Source: Gracilibacillus sp. YIM 98692
Lineage (GTDB): Bacteria > Bacillota > Bacilli > Bacillales > Amphibacillaceae
Length of the DNA: 58,556 bases
Direction: 5' to 3'
Assembly (NCBI RefSeq): GCF_010993965.1
Contig: NZ_WIXM01000024.1
Coordinates: 1 to 58,556, forward strand
In this document: piece after piece, positions 50,019-58,556 of the stretch
How the letters are laid out: each line of letters starts with the position of its first letter
Numbering within the stretch: position 1 is the stretch's first letter
Made by a program: the position numbers and the translations under genes
Notes under the pieces: model-generated
What the model was told of the DNA's origin: nothing
Database searches by the model: none
What the model saw: the letters and a program-made list of their open reading frames with translations, nothing else

Positions 50019-51089
50019 TTATTCCGTTGGGCCAGTTATACTTACGCCACTTACACCTGGGCTGGTTGGTATCACATTCACCCAAGTCTTACCTGGAACA
50101 AACGGAACTGGTTCTCCATCTTTTGTTGGGATTATTCTACCATTATTACGCTCCCATTGCACGTGTTGCACTTTACCCTTTTGTAGCAGTAAAGCGTCTC
50201 CTCCAGATGAAAGGTCAATTTCTCTTCTTCCCGCACTATCTACTACTTGGTGATATGTTTCCAGTATGAATATGTTATCTATCGTAACATCCTCACCTGT
50301 TTCAAGCTCCGTTGTTCTTGTTCCTCCATCAAAACGAATATATTGTTCGGATGCTTCTTGATACTGATATTGTATCGAATTGCTACCATAACTAAATTGT
50401 ACGTTGGTTGCGTCGTCTCCTTCAACCTCTGCATCTTGCGTAAAGTTCATCTCTTCGTATTCCATATCAATGTCATACCCCTTTCCTTCTGCCTTAGGGT
50501 AAACACTATCAAATAATACGTATGAGTTATGCGGTGCCACTCGATCTGCAGACCTTTCAAACAACACTTTATCATTATCATATATAGCCCCATTTAAAAA
50601 GTCAGCCGCTCCATTTATGAGCATATCATCGATAAACTCCGCTGCACCATGATAAATATATAACGCATTATAATCATCGGCTAAGTTAAAATAGTATGGT
50701 CTAGCACTCCTTACTGGCCCTACCTTATCTGGCATTTCACTTTGGTACATAGCCATTAATCGAGTAATATTACCTTCTGCTAAAATTTCAAATACAAGAT
50801 CTGCTTGAGACAGCCCTGTTTGCGGTCTAGCTTTGGGATGATTATTTACCATGACAGCTACAATACGATTGGTGGCTTCTTCCTCTGCTTCTAAACCTGT
50901 TAATGGATAAACATACTCTGGGCCTTGTTCCATTTCTGTTTCCTCTTGTTCTTCTGGAGCAGGCTCATGTGATTCTTCTTCTTGTTCTTCTACTGGATCT
51001 GTTTCTACTTCTTCTGTTGTTTCTTTTTCACTTGAACAAGCCACTAATAAAATGGATAATAGCATTAGATAGCCTAGATTCTTTATCAT
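50019..51089 (-). CDS. yerB: YerB-like DUF3048 lipoprotein
   Basis: The 356-residue exported lipoprotein (lipobox LVAC at residue 18) has a Glu-rich linker. Two DUF3048 domains follow (VAVMVNNHPKARPQTGLSQ, LVFEILAEGNITRL, GPVRSARPYYF; then a C-terminal beta-rich part with GKTWVNVIP). The role is unknown, and the gene is conserved beside yerC and yerA. The ATG at 51089 is supported by the signal peptide; an in-frame codon at 51143 would add 18 residues before it. Confidence 0.87.
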   Translation of the reverse strand: MIKNLGYLMLLSILLVACSSEKETTEEVETDPVEEQEEESHEPAPEEQEETEMEQGPEYVYPLTGLEAEEEATNRIVAVMVNNHPKARPQTGLSQADLVFEILAEGNITRLMAMYQSEMPDKVGPVRSARPYYFNLADDYNALYIYHGAAEFIDDMLINGAADFLNGAIYDNDKVLFERSADRVAPHNSYVLFDSVYPKAEGKGYDIDMEYEEMNFTQDAEVEGDDATNVQFSYGSNSIQYQYQEASEQYIRFDGGTRTTELETGEDVTIDNIFILETYHQVVDSAGRREIDLSSGGDALLLQKGKVQHVQWERNNGRIIPTKDGEPVPFVPGKTWVNVIPTSPGVSGVSITGPTE

Positions 51090-51176
51090 GTTCCCACATC
51101 CTTCATCTATGTAATAAAAAGAAGATTCGACATGCATTTTCATTGCATGTCGAATGTTTTCTTCATTATAACAAAA

Positions 51177-52919
51177 CTAGCGCATTATCGCAGGGAATAA
51201 AATATCTTTTTTCTTTACATCTATAATACCGAGCGGTGTTATACGAACAAATGGTAGATGCATCGATGATAAGAAAAGTATGCTGGATGGCGGATCATCA
51301 TATTGATACCCATACTGTTTTAATAGCTCCTTTAATTGCTGATCCTTCTTGATCAAAGTAGACATGTCGCTATTCGACATCATGCCGGCAATATTTAAAG
51401 GTAACTCAAAGATTATTTTACCCTCATGCACTAATACAATACCTCCGCCAATTTCTTTCATGCGAGTGAAAGCTAGCAGTAAATCGGATTTACTTTTACC
51501 AATTAAAACAATGTCCCCTGTTAAGGAGTAGGAGCTTGCTAATCCACCTAATGTCTTCGTAAACCCTTTGATAATCGTATTTACACGCCATTCTCCTTCT
51601 CGATCTACCAGCATAAGGAACGACTCGTCATTGGAATTCATGATGGTTTCCGTATTTGCATCAATAGAGATCGGATATGGCTTCATAATTACGTCATTTT
51701 CCATTTTGACTCCTACAGGCATGGAAAACTGCAAATCATGTTCTGTTAATTGCCAATTTAAGTCCAGCTTTCCTAGACCATATTTTTCCCAGTCAATTGT
51801 ATTATCCTGCTCTACTCGTTTTCCATCTTTCTTTAACCATTTTCCTTTAGCTATAACAGAAACAGGCGTTGCATTATCTTTGCTTTCTAAGATATTTAAG
51901 TGCGCCACACGTCCAGGTGCAATCGATCCTAATCGCTCTTCTAAATGAAATTGCTCCGCTGGATTATAGGTTGCCATCATATAGGCTTCCACTTCAGGAA
52001 CCCCTTGATCGATGGCAATTTGTACACATTGATTCATGATACCATTTTGGTAAAAAGCTGGTGTAGAACCATCTGTTGTCATCGTTAAATTATCATACGA
52101 GTGTAAATTTAATGATTTCAATTCTTGCAGTAAATGTTCTAAATCAGGGCGAATAGAAGAATGACGCAAACCAACTCGATACCCCATTGCTAATCGGTTA
52201 TACACTTCTTCACCTGATAAGGCCTCATGATCTGAGCTCGCTCCTAATAATTTCAGCTTTACTAAAGTTCGTTCAGAAGCACCAGGGAAATGTCCTTCCA
52301 CTGGCTTTCTTAACCGTTTGGCTTCCTGCATCCAATAAAGAATTCGATCGTCGTTACGCAATACTTGCGGCCATGCCGTTAATTCGCCACCTTGCACAAC
52401 AGCTTCATGTTGAAGCCATTCATGAATTTCTTCATCATTAAAGATTTCCTGCTCTTCATTAATTTCCGATTGAGAATCAAATCTTGCCCACCAATACATA
52501 GAAACAGGAAGCTTTGAAAAGTCATCAATCAATGAAAACGCTTTCTCTCTGCTAGTTAAATAAAGCCACGGTAAGTTGTCATTCATCAGCGTAGTTGTTC
52601 CTGTCTCTCCCGCAAGCATTGCTAATTGATAAGGATTATATAATTGAAATGGGTGTGCGTGCGGCTCTATATAGCCTGGCACCACATACTTACCGCTGCA
52701 GTCCACTACTTCTATTTCGGACAAGTTTTGTGGTAATTTATTTCCAACATAAACAATTCGATCATGATATATCCAAATATTTGCCTCTATCCATTTTCTT
52801 AAAAAGACATTTAAGTATATAGCATTTGTCAAAACAAGTGTTGGTGCTTCTTTTCCATCTATCACTGCTACTTGCTTACGAATCTCTTTATTTCTCCATC
52901 TATATAAATGATCTTTCAT
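51177..52919 (-). CDS. yerA: Adenine deaminase-like amidohydrolase YerA
   Basis: The 580-residue AdeC-family protein has a beta-sandwich flanking a metal-dependent TIM barrel. The metal site begins EPHAHPF, followed by MNDNLPW, GHFPG and MTTDGS. The family deaminates adenine, but YerA-type members differ from AdeC and their substrate is not settled. It heads the yerA-yerB-yerC run. Confidence 0.82.
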   Translation of the reverse strand: MKDHLYRWRNKEIRKQVAVIDGKEAPTLVLTNAIYLNVFLRKWIEANIWIYHDRIVYVGNKLPQNLSEIEVVDCSGKYVVPGYIEPHAHPFQLYNPYQLAMLAGETGTTTLMNDNLPWLYLTSREKAFSLIDDFSKLPVSMYWWARFDSQSEINEEQEIFNDEEIHEWLQHEAVVQGGELTAWPQVLRNDDRILYWMQEAKRLRKPVEGHFPGASERTLVKLKLLGASSDHEALSGEEVYNRLAMGYRVGLRHSSIRPDLEHLLQELKSLNLHSYDNLTMTTDGSTPAFYQNGIMNQCVQIAIDQGVPEVEAYMMATYNPAEQFHLEERLGSIAPGRVAHLNILESKDNATPVSVIAKGKWLKKDGKRVEQDNTIDWEKYGLGKLDLNWQLTEHDLQFSMPVGVKMENDVIMKPYPISIDANTETIMNSNDESFLMLVDREGEWRVNTIIKGFTKTLGGLASSYSLTGDIVLIGKSKSDLLLAFTRMKEIGGGIVLVHEGKIIFELPLNIAGMMSNSDMSTLIKKDQQLKELLKQYGYQYDDPPSSILFLSSMHLPFVRITPLGIIDVKKKDILFPAIMR

Positions 52920-53012
52920 GTAAATCTCCTCTACTTTTTTGGCATTTTCTATATTTTAACACGTGTTGATAACGTTTGCATTGTGTGGAAATGACAAATT
53001 TATGAATGATTT

Positions 53013-53675
53013 TTAGGCAGATTTACGTAAAAATAAAAGCATAACAAAAGAAACCAAAATAATCGACAAAACCCATGCCCAGGCTAATCCCATTTGATTG
53101 GATTCAAATGCCACATATATTGCTGTTGGAATCGTTTGGGTTTTACCAGGGATATTGCCGGCAAACATAATCGTTGCACCAAATTCCCCTAATGCTCGAG
53201 CAAAGCTTAACGTAATTCCTGTGATCAAGGAGTTTTTCGATAATGGTAAAGTAATCTGGCGAAAAACTTCCCATTCATTTGCTCCATCAACCCTTGCAGC
53301 GTCTTCAATATTTCGATCAATTTGCAACATTCCGGTTCGAACGGATTGATACATTAACGGAAATGCTACCACAACAGCAGCCAGCACTGCTGCCCATATC
53401 GTAAAAATAATAGATGTATCAAATAAAGTGTCCAATAATATTCCTAAAAAACCGTTTCTTCCAAATCCAATAATAAGCAAAAATCCAATCACTGTTGGAG
53501 GTAATACAATAGGAAGTAACAGGACAGTGTCGAGCCATAACTTCCCTCTAAAATGTATTTTAGTCATGACCCAAGCTATGGATATGCCTAATACAGATAC
53601 TATGATCAAGGCAAGGAGTGAAACAAATAAGGATAATTTAATTGGTTGTAAAAAAGCTTCCATCATCTTCACCAT
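53013..53675 (-). CDS. modB: Molybdate ABC transporter permease
   Basis: The 220-residue protein has five hydrophobic helices and the cytoplasmic EAA loop (EDAARVDGANEWEVFRQITLP), as in ModB/CysT. It overlaps the end of modA by up to 38 bases, so the two are translationally coupled; ATGs at 53675, 53666 and 53663 are all possible. No ATPase gene (modC) follows: the next gene is the amidohydrolase. The permease must borrow an ATPase or depend on one encoded elsewhere. Confidence 0.87.
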   Translation of the reverse strand: MVKMMEAFLQPIKLSLFVSLLALIIVSVLGISIAWVMTKIHFRGKLWLDTVLLLPIVLPPTVIGFLLIIGFGRNGFLGILLDTLFDTSIIFTIWAAVLAAVVVAFPLMYQSVRTGMLQIDRNIEDAARVDGANEWEVFRQITLPLSKNSLITGITLSFARALGEFGATIMFAGNIPGKTQTIPTAIYVAFESNQMGLAWAWVLSIILVSFVMLLFLRKSA

Positions 53676-54411
53676 CTATTTCTTGAAATCCATTGTCTTC
53701 AAAAATGTCTATTGCGGTATCTGTTTGTAAAAATTCTAAGAAAGTCTCTATTTCTGCTTGATACTTTGTATCATTCACTATACCGACTGGGTAAATGATC
53801 GGACGATGCTCTCCTAATGCAAAGGACCGATTGATTTGTACTTGGTCTGAGCTAACAGCATCTGAATAATAAACAATGCCTGCATCGACATTGCCACTCT
53901 CTACATATTGTAATACTTGTCGTACATCTTTTGTCAAAACAAGGTGCTCTTCTAAAGAAGTAAAAACCCCGAGGCTTGCTAATGCTTCTTTCGCGTAAGC
54001 TCCGGCTGGTACTGCTTCTGGTGTACCGATGGCCATCTGTGTGATTTGAGAATAATCTGTGATGATGGCTGTGTTTTTTGGTTGAATCCAGACTAGCTCA
54101 TTCGTTAAAAGGGGCACTGACGATGGTTGCTCGATCCTCCCTGCATCGATTACCCTCTGATATTTTTCTAATGAAGCGGAGAAAAACAGGTCTACAGGGG
54201 CTCCTTGAATGATTTGCTGACTGAGTGTACCGGAGCCGCTAAAATTGGTAGATATATGTATGTTAGGGTGTTTGTTTTCATATTGTTGGATGATTTGGGA
54301 CAATGGTTTTTCGAGACTGGCTGCTGCTGAAATGGTTAGTTCGGTTTGATTGGATTGACAGCCGCTGATCAATAGGCAAAATGTTAAAATGGATAAAATG
54401 TTTCGTATCAT
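53638..54411 (-). CDS. modA: Molybdate-binding lipoprotein
   Basis: The 257-residue extracellular binding protein has a signal peptide with lipobox LISGC, then TISAAASLEKPLSQI, TNFSGSGTLSQQIIQGAPVDLFFSA and a C-terminal YPVGIV. Ser in AAS and SGSG and the DLF segment form the oxyanion site of ModA. Tungstate cannot be excluded. It is divergent from moaC, which uses the imported molybdenum, with 108 bases between the starts. Confidence 0.88.
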   Translation of the reverse strand: MIRNILSILTFCLLISGCQSNQTELTISAAASLEKPLSQIIQQYENKHPNIHISTNFSGSGTLSQQIIQGAPVDLFFSASLEKYQRVIDAGRIEQPSSVPLLTNELVWIQPKNTAIITDYSQITQMAIGTPEAVPAGAYAKEALASLGVFTSLEEHLVLTKDVRQVLQYVESGNVDAGIVYYSDAVSSDQVQINRSFALGEHRPIIYPVGIVNDTKYQAEIETFLEFLQTDTAIDIFEDNGFQEIDGEDDGSFFTTN

Positions 54412-54519
54412 TGTGCTTTCCTTTCTGATGCTATGATGGTTCTATTATAACATGTTTCGCTTGTGGTGGTGATTCGTGTCAAGGTGTAGTATACTTTGAA
54501 TGGAAGGTTGGTGATCGTT

Positions 54520-55005
54520 ATGACAGATTTTTCGCATATGAATGAGCAAGGTCGCGCGAAAATGGTAGACATTACGGATAAAGCAATGACGCATCGAACA
54601 GCTATTGCTCGTTCTAGTATTTTTGTTGGCAAGAAGATTTACCATAAGATTGTCGATGAAGCAGTGGAAAAGGGGGATGTCCTTTCGGTTAGTCAAGTGG
54701 CTGGTATTATGGCGGCAAAGCAGACGTCACAAATTATTCCCATGTGTCATCCCTTGCCACTAAGTGGAGTGGATATTCAGTTTGACTGGCAGGAAGCACA
54801 TACTGGATATGAGCTCGTCATTACAGTGGAGGCGAAAACGAAAGGAAGTACTGGCGTGGAAATGGAAGCATTAACGGCAGCTTCTGTTACGGCATTGACC
54901 ATTTATGATATGTGTAAAGCTGTAGACAAAGGCATAGTTATTGGACAAACCTATTTAGTCGAAAAAACTGGTGGAAAAAGCGGTACATATCGAAGAGAAG
55001 AATAG
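54520..55005 (+). CDS. moaC: Cyclic pyranopterin monophosphate synthase
   Basis: The 161-residue protein converts the MoaA product to cyclic pyranopterin monophosphate in molybdenum cofactor synthesis. [42 protein letters not shown] and the C-terminal KSGTYRRE are the MoaC signatures, with the catalytic His in MCHPLP. The ATG at 54520 (MTDFSHMN) is preferred over an in-frame start at 54496 on family length. Confidence 0.93.
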   Translation: MTDFSHMNEQGRAKMVDITDKAMTHRTAIARSSIFVGKKIYHKIVDEAVEKGDVLSVSQVAGIMAAKQTSQIIPMCHPLPLSGVDIQFDWQEAHTGYELVITVEAKTKGSTGVEMEALTAASVTALTIYDMCKAVDKGIVIGQTYLVEKTGGKSGTYRREE

Positions 55006-55017
55006 GGTTGAATAGGA

Positions 55018-55046
55018 AGAGAGACTCTGCTGTATCAAGTCTCTCT
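55018..55046. terminator. Hairpin between convergent moaC and moaB
   Basis: The perfect 9-bp stem AGAGAGACT/AGTCTCTCT lies 13 bases after the moaC stop and 16 before the moaB stop. T-tracts are short on both sides. Confidence 0.5.
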
Positions 55047-55061
55047 CTTCATCCAGCTATA

Positions 55062-55577
55062 TTATTCTTTCAAATCTTTATTAATTTCTCTCATCACATG
55101 TCCGATTTCTGGGATAATGAGGTGTTCCATTGCTAGTTTTACTGCACCAGAAGAGCCTGGTGTGGAAAAAATAGCTGTGTGATTCGCTACTCCTGCTGTT
55201 GCTCGAGATAGAATAGCTGCAGAGCCGATGTCCTCTTGATAACTCAGCATACGAAATATCTCGCCAAAACCGGGTATCTCTTTATCTAGCAATTGCTCCA
55301 CAACTTCTATAGTTACATCTCGCTTAGCAATACCTGTTCCACCATTAATTAAAATCGCATCAATGTATGGGTTGGCTGTTCCATCTTCTATAGCCTTTCT
55401 TATCTCCTCCTGTTCGTCCTTAACAACCTGATAGGCATGGACTTGATGGTGATGCGTTTTTAAATATTGCTTCATTAACTTTCCGCTTTTATCTGTCTCT
55501 TCTGTTCTCGTATCACTGACGGTAATGATTTTACAAGCTACTGATTTGGGTGCTTCTGCTTTGTGTAAATGAAGCAT
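55062..55577 (-). CDS. moaB: Molybdenum cofactor biosynthesis protein MoaB
   Basis: This 171-residue MogA/MoaB-family protein binds molybdopterin and adenylates it before metal insertion. ITVSDTRTEETDKSG, LINGGTGIAKRDVTIE and STPGSSGAVKLAM are the family loops. It faces moaC and lies 13 bases after a DUF2252 gene, possibly in the same transcript. Confidence 0.92.
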   Translation of the reverse strand: MLHLHKAEAPKSVACKIITVSDTRTEETDKSGKLMKQYLKTHHHQVHAYQVVKDEQEEIRKAIEDGTANPYIDAILINGGTGIAKRDVTIEVVEQLLDKEIPGFGEIFRMLSYQEDIGSAAILSRATAGVANHTAIFSTPGSSGAVKLAMEHLIIPEIGHVMREINKDLKE

Positions 55578-55590
55578 ATAGTCTCCCTCC

Positions 55591-56940
55591 TTAGTTGTTT
55601 GTATAAAAATGTGTGTTTAACCATTCTAGAAAGAGCTCATAGTCTTGTTTTACCTGCCGCTTATAAAAACGAGACCACAAGACAAGTTCATGAACAAAAG
55701 CATCTTTGTTTTGCTCGATTACTTTATGGATTTCATCTTCACTATGATAATCAAGTAATGATTCTTTAATATCCTGGTCGGCACGTGCATGTATTTTAGC
55801 TGCAATTTCTCCCATAATTTTAACCGATTGTTTGATCGACTTTTTCTTTATTAATAAATTACTTGGAATATCTTCGTCATAAGCACAACGCTTACGCACA
55901 TAAAATTCTCCGTTTCCAATAGACAAATAGCCTAGGTATGGATCCGTTTTATGGTGCATGGCTTTTTGTGTCATAATGACTCTTTTTCCTTGATGCTGAT
56001 ATTTGTCCCAGAAAGAGTCTTGAAACTCCACAAAATAGGCTGGTATTGGCGGTCTTGCTTCTTTCACTTCTAAGATAACATCATCGTGATCTTTTTCATG
56101 CGTCCCTTCAATTAACACATAATAACGTCTTAATCCAGTAGAAGCGACACCAGCCCCTATTTTTTTCACGATATCCTTAATTTGATAATGCTCGTCTCCT
56201 TTATATACTTCTTCTGGAATCGACTTTATATATTGTTGCCAGTTTTCTACGATTTCGTTGTATTCTTTTTCTGTCATTTTATATAATTTTTCTTTTTCCC
56301 GATTGAATTTACGCTCGCCTTCATCATCTAGGATAGTTTGTTTATGAAGTTCATGTGTTGCTTCACGATCTTCTAATTTTTTTAACACTTTTTTAATCGG
56401 CCCTTTTGTATGATCTTCATCAAAAGTTAATGTTGCAGGATCTTCTTCTCGTTTAGAAAATTTTTTGATTTGCTTGCGATATGCTTTTAGAAAGGCAATC
56501 ACTAATTCGTCTTGCTTTTCTTCCTCTTCCACCCCTTGTTGTTCTGCAAGCAATCGAATACTAACAACCATTCTTAACACATCATAAAGAAAAGAACCAA
56601 GATAGCCTTCATCAAAATCATCTACATCGAATACGAGATTAGCCTCTTCATCTTGAAAACTACTAAAGTTATCAAAATGCATATCTCCCATTATCCAAGT
56701 TGGTTTATCTTCAGGAGTATGGAAAGAAAAGGGGATTTTTGTTACATCATAATAAAAAAGATAGGCGCTTCCTCGATAAAAACTATAAGGGCCTTGTTTC
56801 ATTTTATTGTATTTCTTTTTTCGATCCTTTTTCCAAAGGTTCATTACTTCTGAATCAAGCTGTTCTAAAATTGTATAGAGTGACTGTTTTCTTAACGTTC
56901 GACTTGTTTCACGCACTTTTTCTTGGATATTTTCAACCAT
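55591..56940 (-). CDS. DUF2252 family protein
   Basis: The 449-residue protein belongs to a family distantly related to kinase-like phosphotransferases. FYRGSAYLFYYD, GDMHFDNFSSF, VFDVDDFDEGYLGSFLYDVLRM and a C-terminal AAKIHARADQD correspond to the conserved DUF2252 blocks. GDMHFDNF and DVDDFDE resemble the catalytic HxDxxxxN and D-loop of aminoglycoside-phosphotransferase folds. The function is unknown. It is probably co-transcribed with moaB. Confidence 0.82.
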   Translation of the reverse strand: MVENIQEKVRETSRTLRKQSLYTILEQLDSEVMNLWKKDRKKKYNKMKQGPYSFYRGSAYLFYYDVTKIPFSFHTPEDKPTWIMGDMHFDNFSSFQDEEANLVFDVDDFDEGYLGSFLYDVLRMVVSIRLLAEQQGVEEEEKQDELVIAFLKAYRKQIKKFSKREEDPATLTFDEDHTKGPIKKVLKKLEDREATHELHKQTILDDEGERKFNREKEKLYKMTEKEYNEIVENWQQYIKSIPEEVYKGDEHYQIKDIVKKIGAGVASTGLRRYYVLIEGTHEKDHDDVILEVKEARPPIPAYFVEFQDSFWDKYQHQGKRVIMTQKAMHHKTDPYLGYLSIGNGEFYVRKRCAYDEDIPSNLLIKKKSIKQSVKIMGEIAAKIHARADQDIKESLLDYHSEDEIHKVIEQNKDAFVHELVLWSRFYKRQVKQDYELFLEWLNTHFYTNN

Positions 56941-56989
56941 CTAGACCCCTCCTTGAAGATGATAGTTATATTCTACCATAAAAAATAAA

Positions 56990-57015
56990 AGAGAGCTGTC
57001 CTAAATCAGCTCTCT
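56990..57015 (-). terminator. Terminator, probably of the CatE-like gene
   Basis: The 9-bp perfect stem AGAGAGCTG/CAGCTCTCT with an 8-base loop is followed by TTTATTTTTT on the minus strand. Confidence 0.75.
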
Positions 57016-57042
57016 GTGCACGTAACTGGAATATAAGCTATC

Positions 57043-57218
57043 GGACATACGATTCGCTAATTCTATAAGAACAGTGCTTTCGCATGGGTTTGTGGACATA
57101 CAGTTCCTTATTTGGCTTATACCTTAGTAAAAAGAGAGCTCCTTTAGAAAATAAGGTACCTGATGTCCGTTTAGAGATAACACTAGCCTGATTTCATAAA
57201 ATAACGTACCTCATGTCC
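57043..57218. repeat. Four short repeats in two opposite pairs
   Basis: GGACATACGATTCGCTAA (57043) and GGACATACAGTTCCTTATTT (57094) point one way. GGACATCAGGTACCTTATTT (complement of 57148-57168) and GGACATGAGGTACGTTATTT (complement of 57198-57218) point the other way. The shared core is GGACAT..(A/G)(G/T)T.C.TTATTT. Together they fill the gap after the CatE-like gene. Confidence 0.55.
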
Positions 57219-57235
57219 TTGAAAATAATATTGCC

Positions 57236-58084
57236 CTAATTAATAAGAATAATTTTATTTCCGGAAGGATCTTTGGTGATTGTTTTATCTTTCTCTTCTT
57301 TTACTGATGCGCCGATTGCTTTTAAGTTTGCCACTGCTTGTTGTACTGCTTCTTGATCAGGATAGATAATGGTGTATGATTCCAAACCTACACTTCTTTC
57401 TGATGGAGGTGGTGCACCTACTCCGTTCCACGTGTTTAGTCCAATATGATGATGATATTTTCCTGTAGAAATAAACAGAGCTTGATCACCGAAACGACAA
57501 ACCGTCTCAAACCCTAAACCTTTTTCATAAAACTTTTTTGTTTTGGGAATGTCCGCTACATGTAAATGTATATGTCCCATTACCGTTTGAGTCGGCAAAC
57601 CTTGCCATGCTCCTTGCTTTCCTTCTTTCAATAAATCTTCAAAGTCTAATGGATCTACTGTCATTGCAACTTGATTGCCTTGCCACGTCCATTCTGATGG
57701 AGCACGATCTCTATAAACTTCGATACCATTGCCATCCGGATCAGCAAAATATATGGCTTCACTCACTAAATGATCAGAAGAAGCCAACCTTAATCCGACA
57801 TCTGCACAATGATAAAGGAAATTAGCAAGATCGGAACGATTGGGTAACAGAATAGCAAAATGATATAGGCCAGTTGTTCGGCTTTGTTTTGACTCTACTT
57901 CACTTGGCTGCTCTAATGATAGAATACTCGTTTGCCCATCTGCTGTTAATGCTGCTGATGTATCGTTGCTTTCTAAAACTTGGAATCCTACGATCTGTTG
58001 ATAAAACTGGATAGATCTATCTAAATCTTTAACTTTAATTTTGACATGATTGACAAATGTATAAGGTTTTTCATGAAAGTTCAT
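57236..58084 (-). CDS. CatE-like two-domain VOC (ring-cleavage type) dioxygenase
   Basis: The 282-residue protein has two vicinal-oxygen-chelate domains. Metal ligands of the second are His in GHIHLHVADI, His in HHHIGLNTW and Glu in GLESYTIIYP, as in B. subtilis CatE (YfiE), a catechol 2,3-dioxygenase used in quinone and catechol detoxification. TAGGAGGAC gives a strong ribosome site. A well-formed promoter and palindromic operator lie upstream. The substrate is inferred from the family. Confidence 0.82.
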   Translation of the reverse strand: MNFHEKPYTFVNHVKIKVKDLDRSIQFYQQIVGFQVLESNDTSAALTADGQTSILSLEQPSEVESKQSRTTGLYHFAILLPNRSDLANFLYHCADVGLRLASSDHLVSEAIYFADPDGNGIEVYRDRAPSEWTWQGNQVAMTVDPLDFEDLLKEGKQGAWQGLPTQTVMGHIHLHVADIPKTKKFYEKGLGFETVCRFGDQALFISTGKYHHHIGLNTWNGVGAPPPSERSVGLESYTIIYPDQEAVQQAVANLKAIGASVKEEKDKTITKDPSGNKIILIN

Positions 58085-58102
58085 TTTTGTCCTCCTATAA
58101 TA

Positions 58103-58153
58103 AATAACTTACATTATGTAAGTTATTATACTTAAGTAAGTTATGGGAGTCAA
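58103..58153 (-). promoter_or_regulatory. Promoter and MarR/HxlR-type operator of the CatE-like gene
   Basis: On the minus strand, -35 TTGACT (58148-58153) and a perfect -10 TATAAT (58125-58130) are 17 bases apart. A 25-base palindrome with 12-base perfect arms, AATAACTTACAT/ATGTAAGTTATT (58103-58127), overlaps the -10 and start point. A further half-site AAGTAAGTTAT (58134-58144) lies in the spacer. This is a repressor operator of the size used by MarR or HxlR/YodB regulators; the regulator gene is not in view. Confidence 0.75.
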
Positions 58154-58172
58154 ATATATATTATGTTACGTT

Positions 58173-58304
58173 GTAAAGAAAACTTAGCTATCCGCCAAGC
58201 CTTATGGCGTAGTGCGGTAGCCTAGTTGCCCTTATCTATCTTCCTAAAATGGTCTACTACGTCGAGAATTCTTCTTTGCTGATCATTTATACTTTCTGAT
58301 ACGG
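58173..58304 (+). repeat. Dispersed repeat, tandem copy 1
   Basis: Starts TAAAGAAAAC and includes TAGTTGCCCTTATCTATCTT, CTACTACGTCGA and CTTTCTGATACGG. It is the same layout as the copy at 33100-33230 (CTATCTTCCTAA is shared exactly). Confidence 0.65.
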
Positions 58305-58437
58305 TAAAGAAAACTCGGCGAGTGCTTAGCCTTTAGGCGACAGCAGAGCCGTAGTTGCACTTATACTTCGCACCTTAAAATTTTTGCTACGTCGAGTAAC
58401 TTCCCTGCTAAAATTTTATACTTTCCTAACGTGTAAG
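58304..58437 (+). repeat. Dispersed repeat, tandem copy 2
   Basis: Starts GTAAAGAAAACTCG directly at the end of copy 1 and includes GCCTTTAGGCGA, CCGTAGTTGCACTTA and GCTACGTCGAGTAAC. GTAG/CTAC form the outer inverted pair. Nothing is recognised from 58438 to the window end. Confidence 0.65.
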
Positions 58438-58556
58438 AAAAAACGAGCAAAAATCGTCTGGGCCCACCCGTTTACATGAACTAATTCGCATTAGAACCAT
58501 ACTGCGCAATAGAATAAGTTGCAGTGTGAAATACCGCTTCAGAAATATACTTCGCT

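Noticed and set aside
57043-57218. CRISPR array
   Set aside because: Repeats are imperfect, in both orientations and unevenly spaced, and there are no cas genes in the window.

Overview
The window reads as a chromosomal segment of a low-GC Gram-positive bacterium of the family Bacillaceae, most like the salt- or alkali-tolerant genera around Oceanobacillus and Virgibacillus (family-level inference; I cannot fix the genus). The main support is the gene order at 33-53 kb, yerA-yerB-yerC ... pcrB-pcrA-ligA-camS-gatC-gatA-gatB-dgkB-rlmCD, which matches the Bacillus subtilis order. Further support comes from strong AGGAGG-type ribosome binding sites, CcpA-like cre sites and dispersed repeats of a kind I associate with this family.

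Layout. 0-3.4 kb: a mini heme-copper-oxidase-like membrane protein, a solitary UDP-sulfoquinovose synthase homologue, and a CorC/HlyC gene that has lost its 3' end. 3.8-7.6 kb: a manganese-type ABC transporter operon (mntABCD-like) behind a promoter overlapped by an MntR-like palindrome. 7.7-10.8 kb: a two-gene unit on the minus strand. It encodes a large TPR/helical protein that looks like a dynamin-family protein without its GTPase domain, and an FtsZ paralogue with an intact GTPase core but no C-terminal tail. This is my best candidate for an undescribed system. 11.5-16.5 kb: galactarate catabolism to 2-oxoglutarate (GntR regulator, KdgD, 2-oxoglutarate semialdehyde dehydrogenase, GarD) with operator-like and cre-like sites at the promoter. 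17-24.6 kb: PEP carboxykinase, a tripartite tricarboxylate transporter (TctABC) and a CitA/CitB-type two-component system. Together these could import a carboxylated substrate, degrade it and feed gluconeogenesis.

25-30.8 kb: a second sugar locus with a split transketolase, a short-chain dehydrogenase, RpiB and a GntR regulator. It is flanked by remains of a TRAP permease and a LacI regulator, so it looks partly deleted. Between the dehydrogenase and rpiB lies a 39-codon gene for an SR1P-like peptide. 30.8-34.7 kb: thiol peroxidase and two RlmCD-family rRNA methyltransferases, one of which has lost its iron-sulfur cysteines. 35-45.5 kb: the housekeeping block for diacylglycerol kinase, the amidotransferase GatCAB, CamS, DNA ligase, PcrA and PcrB. 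45.6-49.6 kb: a pair of inverted dispersed repeats, ahpCF and an oxidoreductase, apparently inserted between pcrB and yerC. 49.7-53 kb: yerC, yerB, yerA. 53-58.5 kb: molybdate transport (modA, modB, no modC), molybdenum cofactor genes moaC and moaB, a DUF2252 protein, a CatE-like dioxygenase under a well-defined operator, and tandem dispersed repeats at the right edge.

No rRNA, tRNA, CRISPR array, prophage or intact insertion sequence was recognised. All family assignments come from reading motifs, not from database searches.
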